Shown: positions 43,518 to 52,241, counted from the first letter of the stretch. The stretch is 64,000 nt of DNA from Psychrobacillus vulpis (GCF_006861825.1 NZ_VDGI01000001.1:264172-328171), one strand, 5' to 3'. Notes: generated by a model not told the origin, from the letters alone. Made by a program: numbers and translations.

Positions 43518-44039
43518 TTATGCACCTATAAACAACGCACATTGACTAATTCCTATAAAGAATGCACCGTTTTGAATAGGTGAATCTTCTTCTATTTCTA
43601 ATTGCACTAAAAATCCTTCGCTTAAATCTGCTTTCCAACGAGCAATTTCTTTGTCGTTGTAGATAAATCTTGACCATCCTTCCAATTCCTTATCTAACTT
43701 GATTTGCATGTTTCCATCTGTAATTAGAAGATCTGGAATAAGTTCTTTCCATTTATCATATGTAACCATGTATTTTCGATGCTCCGCATAGTCGGTTGCT
43801 TCATAATAGACTCTACCTTTTTGGGAAACTTTCTTACAAGTGAAAATAATTTGGCCATGTGTGTCATAAACGTTATATTGCAAAAAATAACGATAGTCCA
43901 TTAACTTATCAAAAAATCTTTTTAACTTATTCGAGTAGTACCTTTGGAATTTATATGCTTCTATACCTTCGTTATTATATACAGATATAAGCGATGTTGT
44001 TTCAATTGCAAGTGGTTGCGTGTATAAATACTTGTTCAT
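43518..44039 (-). CDS. Tubby-C-terminal-like (LURP-one/YxjI type) protein
   Basis: A 173-residue beta-rich soluble protein without signal peptide. Alternating strands (LQYNVYDTHGQIIFTCKK, YEATDYAEHRKYMVTYDKW, WSRFIYNDKEIARWKADLSE, FLVQLEIEEDSP) and a hydrophobic final helix (GAFFIGISQCALFIGA) resemble the tubby/LURP-one barrel. The assignment is by pattern and tentative. It lies 158 bp upstream of the ComP-like kinase on the same strand, with no terminator seen between them, so it may be co-expressed. Confidence 0.55.
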   Translation of the reverse strand: MNKYLYTQPLAIETTSLISVYNNEGIEAYKFQRYYSNKLKRFFDKLMDYRYFLQYNVYDTHGQIIFTCKKVSQKGRVYYEATDYAEHRKYMVTYDKWKELIPDLLITDGNMQIKLDKELEGWSRFIYNDKEIARWKADLSEGFLVQLEIEEDSPIQNGAFFIGISQCALFIGA

Positions 44040-44101
44040 GACTAGTTCTCCTTTACAACTACGACTAAAATTTACAAACTACAAAATCGTTCCACACAGT
44101 T

Positions 44102-44140
44102 AAAAACCTCTTTAGAATATAAATTCTAAAGGAGGTTTTT
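44102..44140 (-). terminator. Terminator at the end of the epimerase gene
   Basis: AAAACCTC..TTTAGAAT pairs with ATTCTAAA..GAGGTTTT, with one bulge and T-runs outside. It includes the last codons and the TAG of the epimerase gene. Confidence 0.78.
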
Positions 44141-45031
44141 CCGTTGATAATTTAGAACTTCTTCTATAGATTTTTCAAAAGGAATAAGAGGAGACCATCC
44201 TACATCTAATAGCAATGAAGGTTTAATAACATCTATTTTTTCCTTTTTATTCTCCAAAGACTGTATCTCTATATCTACAAAAGATAGTGCTTGAAGAGTA
44301 TCCGTGATCTCTTTTAAGTATCTAGGCTTCCCCGATGAAATATCATAAATTGTACCTGCCTTTCCGACATTGAAGAGCTTATCATATGCACGTATGGCAT
44401 CTCTTACATCTACAAAATCTCTCTGTGCAAACAAGTTATTTACAGTAAGTACTCTCTCTGTATCATGCAATTCCATTGCGGCTACTTTTTTTGCCAGTAT
44501 TGAACATACCCCATTAGAAACCCCAGGTCCTATTAAATTGGACGATTTAACAATAACGATATCCATCCCGTAGAGTAATTCCCATGATTGAGCTATTAAT
44601 ACTTGAATCGTTTTACTTAAACTATAAGGATGTTGAAGAGAAGAAAATTTACTTAAATCAAATTGCAGAGCTGATCCTATAATTATTATTTTACAATCAA
44701 TATCTTCTTGCCTAATTGCTTCGATTAGAAGCGCTGTGGACATTGCGTTTGCCTCAAGGGAAGTAATTGGATCCGTCCATGATTCTTGGACGTGGTTTTG
44801 TCCTGCTAAATGAAGTAGTCTGTCCGGTCGCGTCTTTTGAATTAAATTTTTCACTTGATATTTATCCGATAAATCGCATTGCTCTAAACGAATTCTTTCA
44901 TCAAATATTCGTGACATGGGGCTTCTTGTTACTGCAATTACCTCATATCCCGCCTTTTTGAAGTAATGACATGCATGAATTCCTGTAAAACCATTTGCTC
45001 CTGTTATTAATAATCGAGGTTTACTTTTCAT
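44126..45031 (-). CDS. NAD-dependent epimerase/dehydratase (extended SDR)
   Basis: A 301-residue protein. The NAD-binding motif is LLITGANGFTGIHACHYFKK, followed by LLHLAGQNHVQESWTDPITS. The YxxxK active site is in HPYSLSK, and NLIGPGVSNG is a substrate loop. It resembles GDP-mannose 4,6-dehydratase or UDP-hexose epimerases used for surface sugar synthesis. The ATG at 45031 overlaps the stop of the upstream fragment (ATGA), so translation is coupled. No glycosyltransferases are nearby, so the sugar is unknown. Confidence 0.88.
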   Translation of the reverse strand: MKSKPRLLITGANGFTGIHACHYFKKAGYEVIAVTRSPMSRIFDERIRLEQCDLSDKYQVKNLIQKTRPDRLLHLAGQNHVQESWTDPITSLEANAMSTALLIEAIRQEDIDCKIIIIGSALQFDLSKFSSLQHPYSLSKTIQVLIAQSWELLYGMDIVIVKSSNLIGPGVSNGVCSILAKKVAAMELHDTERVLTVNNLFAQRDFVDVRDAIRAYDKLFNVGKAGTIYDISSGKPRYLKEITDTLQALSFVDIEIQSLENKKEKIDVIKPSLLLDVGWSPLIPFEKSIEEVLNYQRKNLL

Positions 45032-45369
45032 GTTAGCATACACTTACTATCAGAGTATGGATTAATCATGATAATTTCACCCTTATTATTACTATCGAAA
45101 AAGACAGATATTACCCCATCTTCACGTTTCAGTACTTGCCTAGGACCATATACAATAGCATACCTCAAAATAGTAAAAGATTGTCTATAAAGCTCATAAA
45201 AAAGCCTTATGTATGACTTCGCAGTCGATTTGGACAAACCGCGATGAGTTGCTTTAAAGGAATCGTCGTTCTTGTTAGGAAGCTTTCTGTATATATTTGC
45301 ATAAACATCAGAATTGCTAGTAAATATGAGCTTCTTCACCTTTGATTGGGCTGTAACGATTGTTTTCAT
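45028..45369 (-). pseudogene. Internal fragment of an NAD-dependent sugar epimerase
   Basis: The 113-residue frame covers only the central part of a GalE-type epimerase: VKKLIFTSNSDVYANIY, then GLSKSTAKSYIRLFYELYRQ (in place of the YxxxK helix) and FTILRYAIVYGPRQ. It stops after GEIIMINPYSDSKC, where an intact protein would continue with the C-terminal substrate domain. The N-terminal Rossmann GxxGxxG part is also missing, and no matching sequence lies just upstream. In the active-site helix the usual Tyr is replaced by Gly (GLSKS). A good ribosome site (GAGGGAG) precedes the ATG, so it may still be translated. Confidence 0.7.
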
Positions 45370-45592
45370 ATTTAATCTCCCTCTAGTTTTTCCTTACTAT
45401 ATGCGGACCCAATTGCAGCTTACTGGACACACGCCAAAAATCGTTCCAAATACATAAGCGAACAAAAACAAAATTCAGGAGAAAATAAAGTGTTTACCAA
45501 AAACAGGACAGAATCGGGAGTGTTATACCATTATTTATAAAGCAATAAAAATAAGAAAAATCGGGCAAAGAGACGCCCGGTCCTTTTAAGAA

Positions 45593-45795
45593 GAGTAACG
45601 AAATGCCGTGGATTTCCGCTACGGCGGACGCTTTTCGTGGGCATGGCTTCAGTCTCCTTGTCACTGCAAAGACACTGGCCAAATAAAGTTCGGCCGGTGT
45701 CTCTCCTGCGGCTCCTTCTGCTCATGCACCTGCCGCTTCGCTTTCGGTGCAGAAAACATCTGCTATTCCCGCTGAAGTCGCCACCTACGCTCTAA
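45593..45795 (-). repeat. Repeat family D, inverted copy
   Basis: A GC-rich block holding the hairpin AAAGACACTGGCC/GGCCGGTGTCT at 45668-45702. Its 11-nt loop is the reverse complement of the loop in the copy at 22335-22371, so the element is inverted. Short frames across it encode only repeat sequence. Confidence 0.72.
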
Positions 45796-45975
45796 TCAAC
45801 TAATATGAATCTATTCATAATTGCAGCTGTTTATAAGTAAAATGATGAACATTTGAATAGTAAGCGAAACAAAGATAGCATGACTACTTCTTTTACTCTA
45901 TTTCTAAAAAGAGAAAAACTTGCTCAAAAGATTCGACTCATCTATGTATTGTAGGAACTTTTGCTGTATTTATTT

Positions 45976-46096
45976 AAGAGAATTTAGCGCGACGCATGAG
46001 ACTCCTGCGGGATAGTGAGACAGACGAGACCCCGCACGAAGGAGGAGGCTCGTCGCTCGCCCGCGGAAAGCGAATGCCAAAGCGATAAATTCTCTT
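45976..46096 (+). repeat. Repeat family B, complete copy
   Basis: A 121-bp element bounded by AAGAGAATTTAGCGC and GCGATAAATTCTCTT (one mismatch between the inverted ends), with a GC-rich palindromic core. Partial copies lie at 38628-38700 and from 7699. Confidence 0.8.
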
Positions 46097-46287
46097 AATG
46101 ACTATTTGATAGAAAATTTATTAGAATTACACTTTTTCAGTGGACTCGAAGCGAAGAGACTGAGGCAACACCCGCGGAAATCCTCCGCTTGTAACGGAAT
46201 CCATTCTATAAATTTATATACTTTCTTATTCTTGAACAAAATCGAATCGCAGGAGTAACGCTTTTTCTGCCACTTCCACATAATTAT

Positions 46288-46336
46288 AAAAAGCGTGACC
46301 TTAAAGTCCTCTTTGAACTTTTAGATCACGCTTTTC
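46288..46336 (-). terminator. Terminator of the iron-uptake operon
   Basis: AAAAGCGTGA/TCACGCTTTT outer arms and TAAAGT/ACTTT(T)A inner arms form a hairpin overlapping the last codons of the FhuF-like gene. A T-rich run follows on the minus strand. Confidence 0.65.
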
Positions 46337-47060
46337 TTTTACAAATATGAGGACATGTTGCACAATACTTATCACTATTAGTTAAATGAGAATAGCAGCA
46401 AGTACTTCTTTTCCGAACTTCGTTTTCATGCACCTCATAATAAAATCTTGTTAATGGATTTACGTCGTAATCCCCGAAAATTTCACCTGAAGCTCGATAA
46501 ACAATGAATCGAAAATCTTCTTTTGAACGAAAGGTTACCTCTGAAGGCGTACCTTCTTCCATTAATACTGTTTCATATAACCAATATATGTATACAGATA
46601 TATTTTCCCAAAGGATCAACTTAGACACTTTTGTCGTCTGTGAAAGGAGATCCAGTATAGGGGATAAATGCCCTTTAAAAAGAGTTTCTATACAATTTGT
46701 CCGCCATTTCTCTCTATCCATCCGTAAAGATTCCGACTCCAAACTATGAAAATGGAAATTTGGTAGCCATAGTTTTTCATTATCATCTGTTTCTATGGAT
46801 ATATTTTCGAAATTGACATTTAGTTTTTCGTTCCAAGCAGTCATCGCATATAAATATATTACTGATAAAAAAGCATACCGTTTCACAAATAAGGACGCAG
46901 CAACTTTAGAATTTGAAGACTCAATATGATGGCTAAGAGTATCTAAATATTTCCTCATAGATTGTTCATATAGAAGATTGCTTACTTCTATAGAAAGTGT
47001 AGACTGCATTTTTTCCGTAGTAAGACGTAGTTTGCGTAACTTGTTTATCTTTAGATCCAA
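46326..47060 (-). CDS. FhuF-like ferric siderophore reductase
   Basis: A 244-residue protein of the FhuF/IucA-IucC C-terminal type. The C-terminal cysteine cluster RSTCCYSHLTNSDKYCATCP matches the CCx(n)CxxC pattern that binds the 2Fe-2S cluster in FhuF. That cluster reduces Fe(III) bound to hydroxamate siderophores and frees the iron in the cytosol. The start is TTG at 47060, directly after the TAA of the ABC ATPase gene. It is the last gene of the Fur-controlled operon, which fits a role in releasing imported iron. Confidence 0.85.
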   Translation of the reverse strand: MDLKINKLRKLRLTTEKMQSTLSIEVSNLLYEQSMRKYLDTLSHHIESSNSKVAASLFVKRYAFLSVIYLYAMTAWNEKLNVNFENISIETDDNEKLWLPNFHFHSLESESLRMDREKWRTNCIETLFKGHLSPILDLLSQTTKVSKLILWENISVYIYWLYETVLMEEGTPSEVTFRSKEDFRFIVYRASGEIFGDYDVNPLTRFYYEVHENEVRKRSTCCYSHLTNSDKYCATCPHICKRKA

Positions 47061-47873
47061 TTACAACACTACTTCCTTTAAAATACATCTACCTTTTCCA
47101 AATGGAATACATAACGGAGTACCAAACAATGGATCCATTGTTATCTGACAATCCATACCAAATACATTCTTCACTAAAGGGCAACTGATAATATGCTCTG
47201 GTTTCCCTTGTGCATATATTTTCTTGTCTTTAATCGCAACAATATTATCGGCATAGCGACATGCTAAATTTAAATCATGCAGTACCATTACAATCGTTCT
47301 ATGCTCTTTTTCATTCAACTCATAAAGTAAATCTAGAATTTCTATTTGATGCGTCATATCTAAATAAGTTGTTGGCTCATCTAATAATATGATGTCCGTA
47401 TCTTGAGCTAAGGTCATAGCAATCCACGCTCTTTGACGTTGGCCCCCCGATAAAGAATCCACCGGACGATCTTTTAGATCTTCAATTCCTGTAGCTATTA
47501 ATGCACTTGTTACTTTTTCTTCATCTTCTTCTGTCCATTGCTTTAACCAAGATTGATGAGGATATCGACCTTGTTTTACTAACTGAAGGACAGTCAATCC
47601 CTCGGGTGCAACAGGTGATTGAGGAAGAATAGACATTTGTTTTGCAACGTCCTTTGTAGACATTTTAGAAATAGCGTCTCCTTCTAACAAGATAGCCCCC
47701 ATCTTAGGTTTTAACAACCGAGCGATAGAACGCAGGAGTGTAGATTTTCCACAGCCATTTCCACCAATAAACACCGTAATTTCACCTTTAGGAATTTGAA
47801 GATCTAATCCATCGATAATAATACTATCCCCATATGAAAGGGTTAATTCTTTTGTCTCAATCGCTTGCTTCAT
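47061..47873 (-). CDS. Ferric siderophore ABC transporter ATPase (YusV/FecE type)
   Basis: A 270-residue ABC ATPase. Walker A is [11 protein letters not shown], the Q-loop [11 protein letters not shown], the signature [17 protein letters not shown], Walker [13 protein letters not shown], and the H-switch [13 protein letters not shown]. The sequence is close to the FhuC/YusV class that serves several hydroxamate permeases. The ATG at 47873 follows GGAGTGGTGG; an earlier start at 47894 has no ribosome site. It lies 38 bp after the permease gene. Confidence 0.94.
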   Translation of the reverse strand: MKQAIETKELTLSYGDSIIIDGLDLQIPKGEITVFIGGNGCGKSTLLRSIARLLKPKMGAILLEGDAISKMSTKDVAKQMSILPQSPVAPEGLTVLQLVKQGRYPHQSWLKQWTEEDEEKVTSALIATGIEDLKDRPVDSLSGGQRQRAWIAMTLAQDTDIILLDEPTTYLDMTHQIEILDLLYELNEKEHRTIVMVLHDLNLACRYADNIVAIKDKKIYAQGKPEHIISCPLVKNVFGMDCQITMDPLFGTPLCIPFGKGRCILKEVVL

Positions 47874-47911
47874 ATCCACCACTCCTTTTTCCAAAATAGC
47901 TACAAAATTAT

Positions 47912-48967
47912 TTATGCGTTCCGAGTTTTAAACAATAAGTAAATAAAGTAAGGTGCTCCTATACCCGCAGTAAACACTCCTGCCGGAATTTCAAGTGGAG
48001 AAAACAACGTTCTTCCGATTAAATCAGCTAGCATCACTAAAATACCACCAATGAATGCGGAAACAGGTAATAACGCTCCAAACGAAGAACCTACTAATCT
48101 TCTTGCCATATGAGGTGCCATTAAACCTACAAACCCAATTCCTCCTGCAAATGCGACAGAACCACCAACAAGTGCTGTACTAATTAATAATAATAAGAAT
48201 CGATGACGCTGAATTCGACCTCCCACACCAGTCGCAATGTCATCGCCAAGTTCTAAAATATTTATGTTCTTTACCATGAACAATGCAATTACAATAAATA
48301 TGACTGTCCACGGCACTAATATTGCTACATTGGTCCAGTTGGAACCGTACACTGTTCCTGTAATCCAAATATTAGCCTGACTTGCTCTATAAATTGGCCC
48401 TAATATCATCATTAGAGTCGTTAATGCTTGCATAAGAGCTGAAATTCCTATTCCTATTAAAACGATTCTAATTGGTGATACTCCATTTTTCCACGCTAGA
48501 AAATACACAATCATCGCAATAATTCCTGCGCCAGCAAAGGCAGCTAAAGGAAGCCACTTTATGCTTACGGTTAAAGAATTATTAGTATCACTAAAGAAGG
48601 CTAAAAAACTTACAACAGCAACCGATGCTCCACCAGTGAGTCCAAGAATATCAGGTGATGCTAGGGGATTCCGAATCATTCCTTGGAGTATTCCTCCTGC
48701 TACTGCTAATGCCATCCCGACTGTTAGTGCAACAATAATCCTTGGTAGTCGAAAGGACTGAACGACTAATGTCTCCATTTCTGTTCCTCCACCAAAAAAC
48801 ACTTGAAGAACGGTTAATGGGCTTAACTTCATATCGCCAATTCCAGTGCTCAAAACAAAAATTGCAGCAGCTATTATCACCAAAGCTATTAAAACAATCG
48901 TTGCTTTTTTATCTAAAAGAAAGGACACTTTCCCTTTTAACATTCTAAAATTCTTATATTGACTCAT
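47912..48967 (-). CDS. FecCD-family iron-siderophore permease (second subunit)
   Basis: A 351-residue permease with about ten helices. FecCD motifs are [20 protein letters not shown] then [20 protein letters not shown], and the ATPase-coupling loop [19 protein letters not shown]. It forms a heterodimeric channel with the preceding permease, which it overlaps by 4 nt. It imports Fe(III)-siderophore delivered by the lipoprotein at 50156. Confidence 0.94.
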   Translation of the reverse strand: MSQYKNFRMLKGKVSFLLDKKATIVLIALVIIAAAIFVLSTGIGDMKLSPLTVLQVFFGGGTEMETLVVQSFRLPRIIVALTVGMALAVAGGILQGMIRNPLASPDILGLTGGASVAVVSFLAFFSDTNNSLTVSIKWLPLAAFAGAGIIAMIVYFLAWKNGVSPIRIVLIGIGISALMQALTTLMMILGPIYRASQANIWITGTVYGSNWTNVAILVPWTVIFIVIALFMVKNINILELGDDIATGVGGRIQRHRFLLLLISTALVGGSVAFAGGIGFVGLMAPHMARRLVGSSFGALLPVSAFIGGILVMLADLIGRTLFSPLEIPAGVFTAGIGAPYFIYLLFKTRNA

Positions 48968-49968
48968 CGTGCATTAAACCCCCTTCTCGCAATGTAAATA
49001 AAGAATGGAGTTCCAATAATAGCTGTCATCACACCAACAGGAACCTCCTGTGGCATAATGATGTATCTCGCCAGTATATCAGCCGCAAGTAAAAGTATGC
49101 CTCCTAAAATCCCGGAAAAAGGTATTAGCCAACGATGATCAATTCCAACAATAGATCTCGTTACGTGTGGAATAACAATACCGATAAAACCAATCGGACC
49201 TGCAATAGCTACTGAACCACCTGCCAAAAGGATAACAATAATAGCAACCATTATTTTTAAGAGTCCTGTATTCAAACCCAATCCTTTTGCAACATCTTCT
49301 CCCATCGATAAAACGTTCATCTTAGAAGCAATGACGAGGGATCCAAGCCAACCAATCACTAAATAAGGTAATACAGTAGTTAGAATTTCCATTTTTCTAC
49401 CTTCAACAGAGCCAGCTAACCAAAACAAAACTTGCTCGAAGGCAGCTTCATTTATTACAAGAAAGCCTTGAGTAAAGGAAGCAAACATAGCTGAAATAGC
49501 TGCTCCAGCTAAAGTTAATTTCATCGGAGTAAGTCCTTCTCTACCTGAAGAGCCAATCGTATAAACAGCTAATGCGGCAACGGCCGCACCAAAAAAGGAA
49601 ATCCAAGTAAAAGCTTGTAGATTTCCTACTGAAAATAGAGTTACTGCCAAAACAACTGCAAATCCGGCTCCTGCATTTACACCGAAAATCCCAGGAGAAG
49701 CTAGAGGATTTTTCGTAAGAGTTTGCATAAGCACTCCAGAAATAGCCAAACTGCTTCCTACTGCAGCTGCAATTAAAGCACGTGGTAATCTTACTGTTTC
49801 AATTACTATATGTTCATTTGAACCATTATTATTTTGAAAAGCGTCCAAAACCATTCTCCACGTTGTATCAGTATATCCGTAAACAATGCTTGCACACATT
49901 AAAAGTATTAATAAAGAAATGGCTATTAAAATACCAATTAATCTTTGCCCATTATTTTTTAATAACAT
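48964..49968 (-). CDS. FecCD-family iron-siderophore permease (first subunit)
   Basis: A 334-residue permease. Motifs are RLPRALIAAAVGSSLAISGV, MQTLTKNPLASPGIFGVNAG and the coupling loop IAGPIGFIGIVIPHVTRSIV. It is the first gene of the minus-strand iron operon, and its promoter overlaps a Fur box (50048-50062). It resembles YfiZ/FhuB-type subunits for carboxylate-hydroxamate siderophores; the specific siderophore is unproven. Confidence 0.94.
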   Translation of the reverse strand: MLLKNNGQRLIGILIAISLLILLMCASIVYGYTDTTWRMVLDAFQNNNGSNEHIVIETVRLPRALIAAAVGSSLAISGVLMQTLTKNPLASPGIFGVNAGAGFAVVLAVTLFSVGNLQAFTWISFFGAAVAALAVYTIGSSGREGLTPMKLTLAGAAISAMFASFTQGFLVINEAAFEQVLFWLAGSVEGRKMEILTTVLPYLVIGWLGSLVIASKMNVLSMGEDVAKGLGLNTGLLKIMVAIIVILLAGGSVAIAGPIGFIGIVIPHVTRSIVGIDHRWLIPFSGILGGILLLAADILARYIIMPQEVPVGVMTAIIGTPFFIYIARRGFNAR

Positions 49969-50024
49969 AACAAAAACCTTTCCAATATCTTTTCTATAAA
50001 TTACACACTTAAGTCTATTCCATC

Positions 50025-50053
50025 ATTATATGTACTGTCAATGAGTTTGAAAA
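50025..50053 (-). promoter_or_regulatory. Promoter of the permease operon
   Basis: On the minus strand TTTTCA (50048-50053) and TATAAT (50025-50030) are 17 bp apart. The -35 lies inside the Fur box, so Fur binding would block polymerase. Confidence 0.72.
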
Positions 50054-50062
50054 TCATTTTCA
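50048..50062. promoter_or_regulatory. Fur box for the permease operon
   Basis: TGAAAATCATTTTCA is a perfect 7-1-7 inverted repeat close to the Bacillus Fur consensus TGATAATxATTATCA. Confidence 0.88.
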
Positions 50063-50070
50063 ATTAAACA

Positions 50071-50099
50071 TTGACATGTTAATAGGATAGTCTTATGAT
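50071..50099 (+). promoter_or_regulatory. Promoter of the substrate-binding protein gene
   Basis: TTGACA (50071-50076) and TATGAT (50094-50099) are 17 bp apart, a near-consensus sigma-A promoter. Confidence 0.85.
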
Positions 50100-50110
50100 A
50101 TTAAAAGTAT

Positions 50111-50125
50111 TGAAAATGATTATCA
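50111..50125. promoter_or_regulatory. Fur box for the substrate-binding protein gene
   Basis: TGAAAATGATTATCA fits the 7-1-7 Fur consensus. It covers the start of transcription just downstream of the -10. Confidence 0.88.
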
Positions 50126-50155
50126 TTAACAAGAACTTAGGAGGCATTTTTTTAG

Positions 50156-51148
50156 ATGAAATCTTTTAAACTAATATTCACTCTTATTTCTATTATGAGC
50201 TTATTATTATTGGCTGCATGTGGAAATACAGAGGAAAAAGCTGACAAGGCTGAAGATACAGGCAATAAAACAGAAGATACAAGCTATACAGTTGAACATG
50301 CAATGGGTTCAACTACTATTGAAAAAACACCTGAAAGAGTAGTTATCCTTACAAATGAAGGTACAGAAGCACTTCTTGCATTAGGTGTAACACCTGTAGG
50401 AGCTGTTCAATCTTGGTTAGGTGATCCTTGGTATGATCATATTAAAGATGATATGAAAGACGTTGAAGTAGTAGGCGTTGAATCAGAAGTAAATTTAGAA
50501 AAAATCGCGTCATTAAAACCTGATTTAATTATCGGAAACAAATTACGTTTAGAAGCTGTATACGATCAATTAAGTGCAATTGCACCTACTGTTTTCTCTG
50601 ATACTTTAAGAGGAGACTGGAAAGAAAACTTTAAATTATATGCAAAAGCATTAAACCTTGAAGAAAAAGGAAATGAAGTTTTAGCTGAGTTTGATACACA
50701 CGTAGAAGATGTTAAAGCAAATCTTGGCGATAAAGTCGATCAAGAAATTTCAGTGGTACGTTTCATGGCAGGAAAATCTCGTATTTACTATACTGATTCC
50801 TTCTCTGGAGTAATTTTCGATCAATTAGGATTTAAGCGTACTGCAGCACAAGCTGAGCTATTCGCAGCAGATAACAAACTTGGTAATCTTGCAATTGAGG
50901 TAGGTAAAGAAGTAATTCCTAAAATGGATGGAGATGTTCTATTCTACTTCACATATGCACCACAAGGTGACCAAGCTGCACTTGACACAGCAAAAGAATG
51001 GACAAGTGATCCACTTTGGAAAAATTTAAATGCTGTAAAAAGTGGAAATGTACATGAAGTTAGTGACGCTGTTTGGAATACAGCTGGCGGAGTTTTAGCC
51101 GCTAACTTAATGCTAGATGAAATTGAAGCTATTTTCGAAGCTAAATAA
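50156..51148 (+). CDS. Iron-siderophore substrate-binding lipoprotein
   Basis: A 330-residue lipoprotein. A signal peptide ends at the lipobox LAAC (about 19-22), then comes a charged linker. The FecB/FepB-type binding fold includes RVVILTNEGTEALLALGVTP, LEKIASLKPDLIIGN and SDAVWNTAGGVLAANLMLDE. It captures ferric siderophore outside the membrane and hands it to the divergent FecCD permease. It is similar in style to YfiY. It has its own Fur-controlled promoter, and a strong terminator follows. Confidence 0.94.
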   Translation: MKSFKLIFTLISIMSLLLLAACGNTEEKADKAEDTGNKTEDTSYTVEHAMGSTTIEKTPERVVILTNEGTEALLALGVTPVGAVQSWLGDPWYDHIKDDMKDVEVVGVESEVNLEKIASLKPDLIIGNKLRLEAVYDQLSAIAPTVFSDTLRGDWKENFKLYAKALNLEEKGNEVLAEFDTHVEDVKANLGDKVDQEISVVRFMAGKSRIYYTDSFSGVIFDQLGFKRTAAQAELFAADNKLGNLAIEVGKEVIPKMDGDVLFYFTYAPQGDQAALDTAKEWTSDPLWKNLNAVKSGNVHEVSDAVWNTAGGVLAANLMLDEIEAIFEAK

Positions 51149-51156
51149 AGAAATTT

Positions 51157-51191
51157 GAAAAACCAGGGGTTCAGTTTACCCCTGGTTTTTT
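51157..51191 (+). terminator. Terminator of the binding-protein gene
   Basis: AAAAACCAGGGGT/ACCCCTGGTTTTT form a GC-rich stem with a 7-nt loop and a T-run. Confidence 0.9.
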
Positions 51192-51271
51192 TACTTTATA
51201 AATTGTTTGATTCACCTCGTCAAACATACTATTTAATTGAAAAATTTCTCTTGGCGCAACGTATTAACTCA

Positions 51272-51314
51272 AAAAAATACAGCCCTACCTAATAATTTAG
51301 GAAGAGCTGTGCTT
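51272..51314 (-). terminator. Terminator of the N-rich small gene
   Basis: On the minus strand ACAGCTCTTCCTAA pairs imperfectly with TTAGGTAGGGCTGT and is followed by ATTTTTTT. Confidence 0.7.
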
Positions 51315-51328
51315 TCTTTAACTTAGTT

Positions 51329-51487
51329 TTACTTTTTATTATTGTTTTTATTTTTGTTTTTATTATTGTTTTTATTAGATTCTTTTTGATTTGGTTCATT
51401 TTGATTTTCAAAATTGAAACCTTCACCAAACTCAGCTTGATTTTGATTTTGATTTTGATTATTATTTCTGTTATTGTTGTTAGCCAT
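51329..51487 (-). CDS. Small Asn/Gln/Lys-rich protein, spore-protein-like
   Basis: A 52-residue protein: an Asn-rich start (MANNNNRNNNQNQNQNQ), a short central AEFGEGFNFENQN, and a Lys/Asn tail. AAGGAGGTGA lies 7 nt before the ATG and a terminator follows, so it is a real gene despite its size and low complexity. The AEFG segment recalls the FGTEFASET units of gamma-type small acid-soluble spore proteins, but the match is short. The next genes upstream are YndM-like and another small protein with a spore-protein-like segment. Confidence 0.7.
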   Translation of the reverse strand: MANNNNRNNNQNQNQNQAEFGEGFNFENQNEPNQKESNKNNNKNKNKNNNKK

Positions 51488-51575
51488 GAATGTTCACCTC
51501 CTTGACCTGTATATCTTGTTCCATTTGGATAATATTATGCTTACTTCATCAATTTTTTTGATTTTACTCGAATAT

Positions 51576-52034
51576 TTATCCTTCATCTTTTGCTCTTTTA
51601 GTAACTACTTCTATATCTGCCTCTTCAGCAAACTCTGTTTGTAAACTGGCTCTCTGATAGTAATCAATTCTTTCATCAGAATTGGATGTTTTCTTATCAT
51701 AAATTCGTTTACTCATATAGCGATGAAGTAATAACTCACCTATTATAAGAACTAAAGCAGATATAGTAGAAGCGGTCCCCAATGCAATCTGCTGATTAAA
51801 TATAAAAGATCCCACTATCCAAATTACTGCGATTGTCAGAACAAAATCAATTATTAAAGCTAATATATTTCCACTACGGGGTAAGATAAGTATATCGCTC
51901 ACAAAACCAATAGCGGTTAATAGGATGCTTATTATTAAAATATTGGTAAAGTTAATACCGTAATACCAACCTAAAATAACCGATAAAACAGCAGTGATTA
52001 TGATAAATTTTATGATTAAAGATTTGAAATACAA
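51576..52034 (-). CDS. YndM/DUF2512 family membrane protein
   Basis: A 152-residue protein. Four hydrophobic segments (about 5-22, 28-45, 55-77, 85-105) are followed by a charged cytoplasmic tail. The segment ISILLTAIGFVSDILILPRS with GNILALIIDF is the DUF2512 hallmark. YndM-type genes are found in spore formers and several belong to sporulation regulons; the function is unknown. The start is TTG at 52034 after AAGGAG. Confidence 0.82.
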   Translation of the reverse strand: MYFKSLIIKFIIITAVLSVILGWYYGINFTNILIISILLTAIGFVSDILILPRSGNILALIIDFVLTIAVIWIVGSFIFNQQIALGTASTISALVLIIGELLLHRYMSKRIYDKKTSNSDERIDYYQRASLQTEFAEEADIEVVTKRAKDEG

Positions 52035-52064
52035 TAGCTTTTAACTCCTTTCAATATTGGATTG

Positions 52065-52241
52065 TTATTGATTTTTTTCGTTAAGCTTTGTATAACTTGT
52101 AGTGTTATTCCTTTCATTTTCAATTTGTTTAGCGAACCACTCATTTAGTTCGTTATAAGTCAGTCCTGAATTTGCATTTTGCTTTTTTACTTCCTCAATT
52201 TTTGTACCAACAACCGTGAATTTAGGTTGGATATTTTCCAT
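52065..52241 (-). CDS. Small protein, possible gamma-type spore protein relative
   Basis: A 58-residue protein, PKFTVVGTKIEEVKKQNANS then GLTYNELNEWFAKQ and a polar tail. The segment IEEVKKQNANS resembles the QHVKQQNAQS repeats of gamma-type small acid-soluble spore proteins, but I am not sure of membership. The ATG at 52241 follows GGAGATGAG; a longer frame to 52304 has no proper site. It is 30 bp upstream of the YndM-like gene on the same strand. Confidence 0.6.
   Translation of the reverse strand: MENIQPKFTVVGTKIEEVKKQNANSGLTYNELNEWFAKQIENERNNTTSYTKLNEKNQ

Noticed and set aside
45494-45725. Two overlapping Arg/Pro-rich minus-strand frames
   Set aside because: They lie within repeat family D and resemble the translation of the copy at 22.3 kb.
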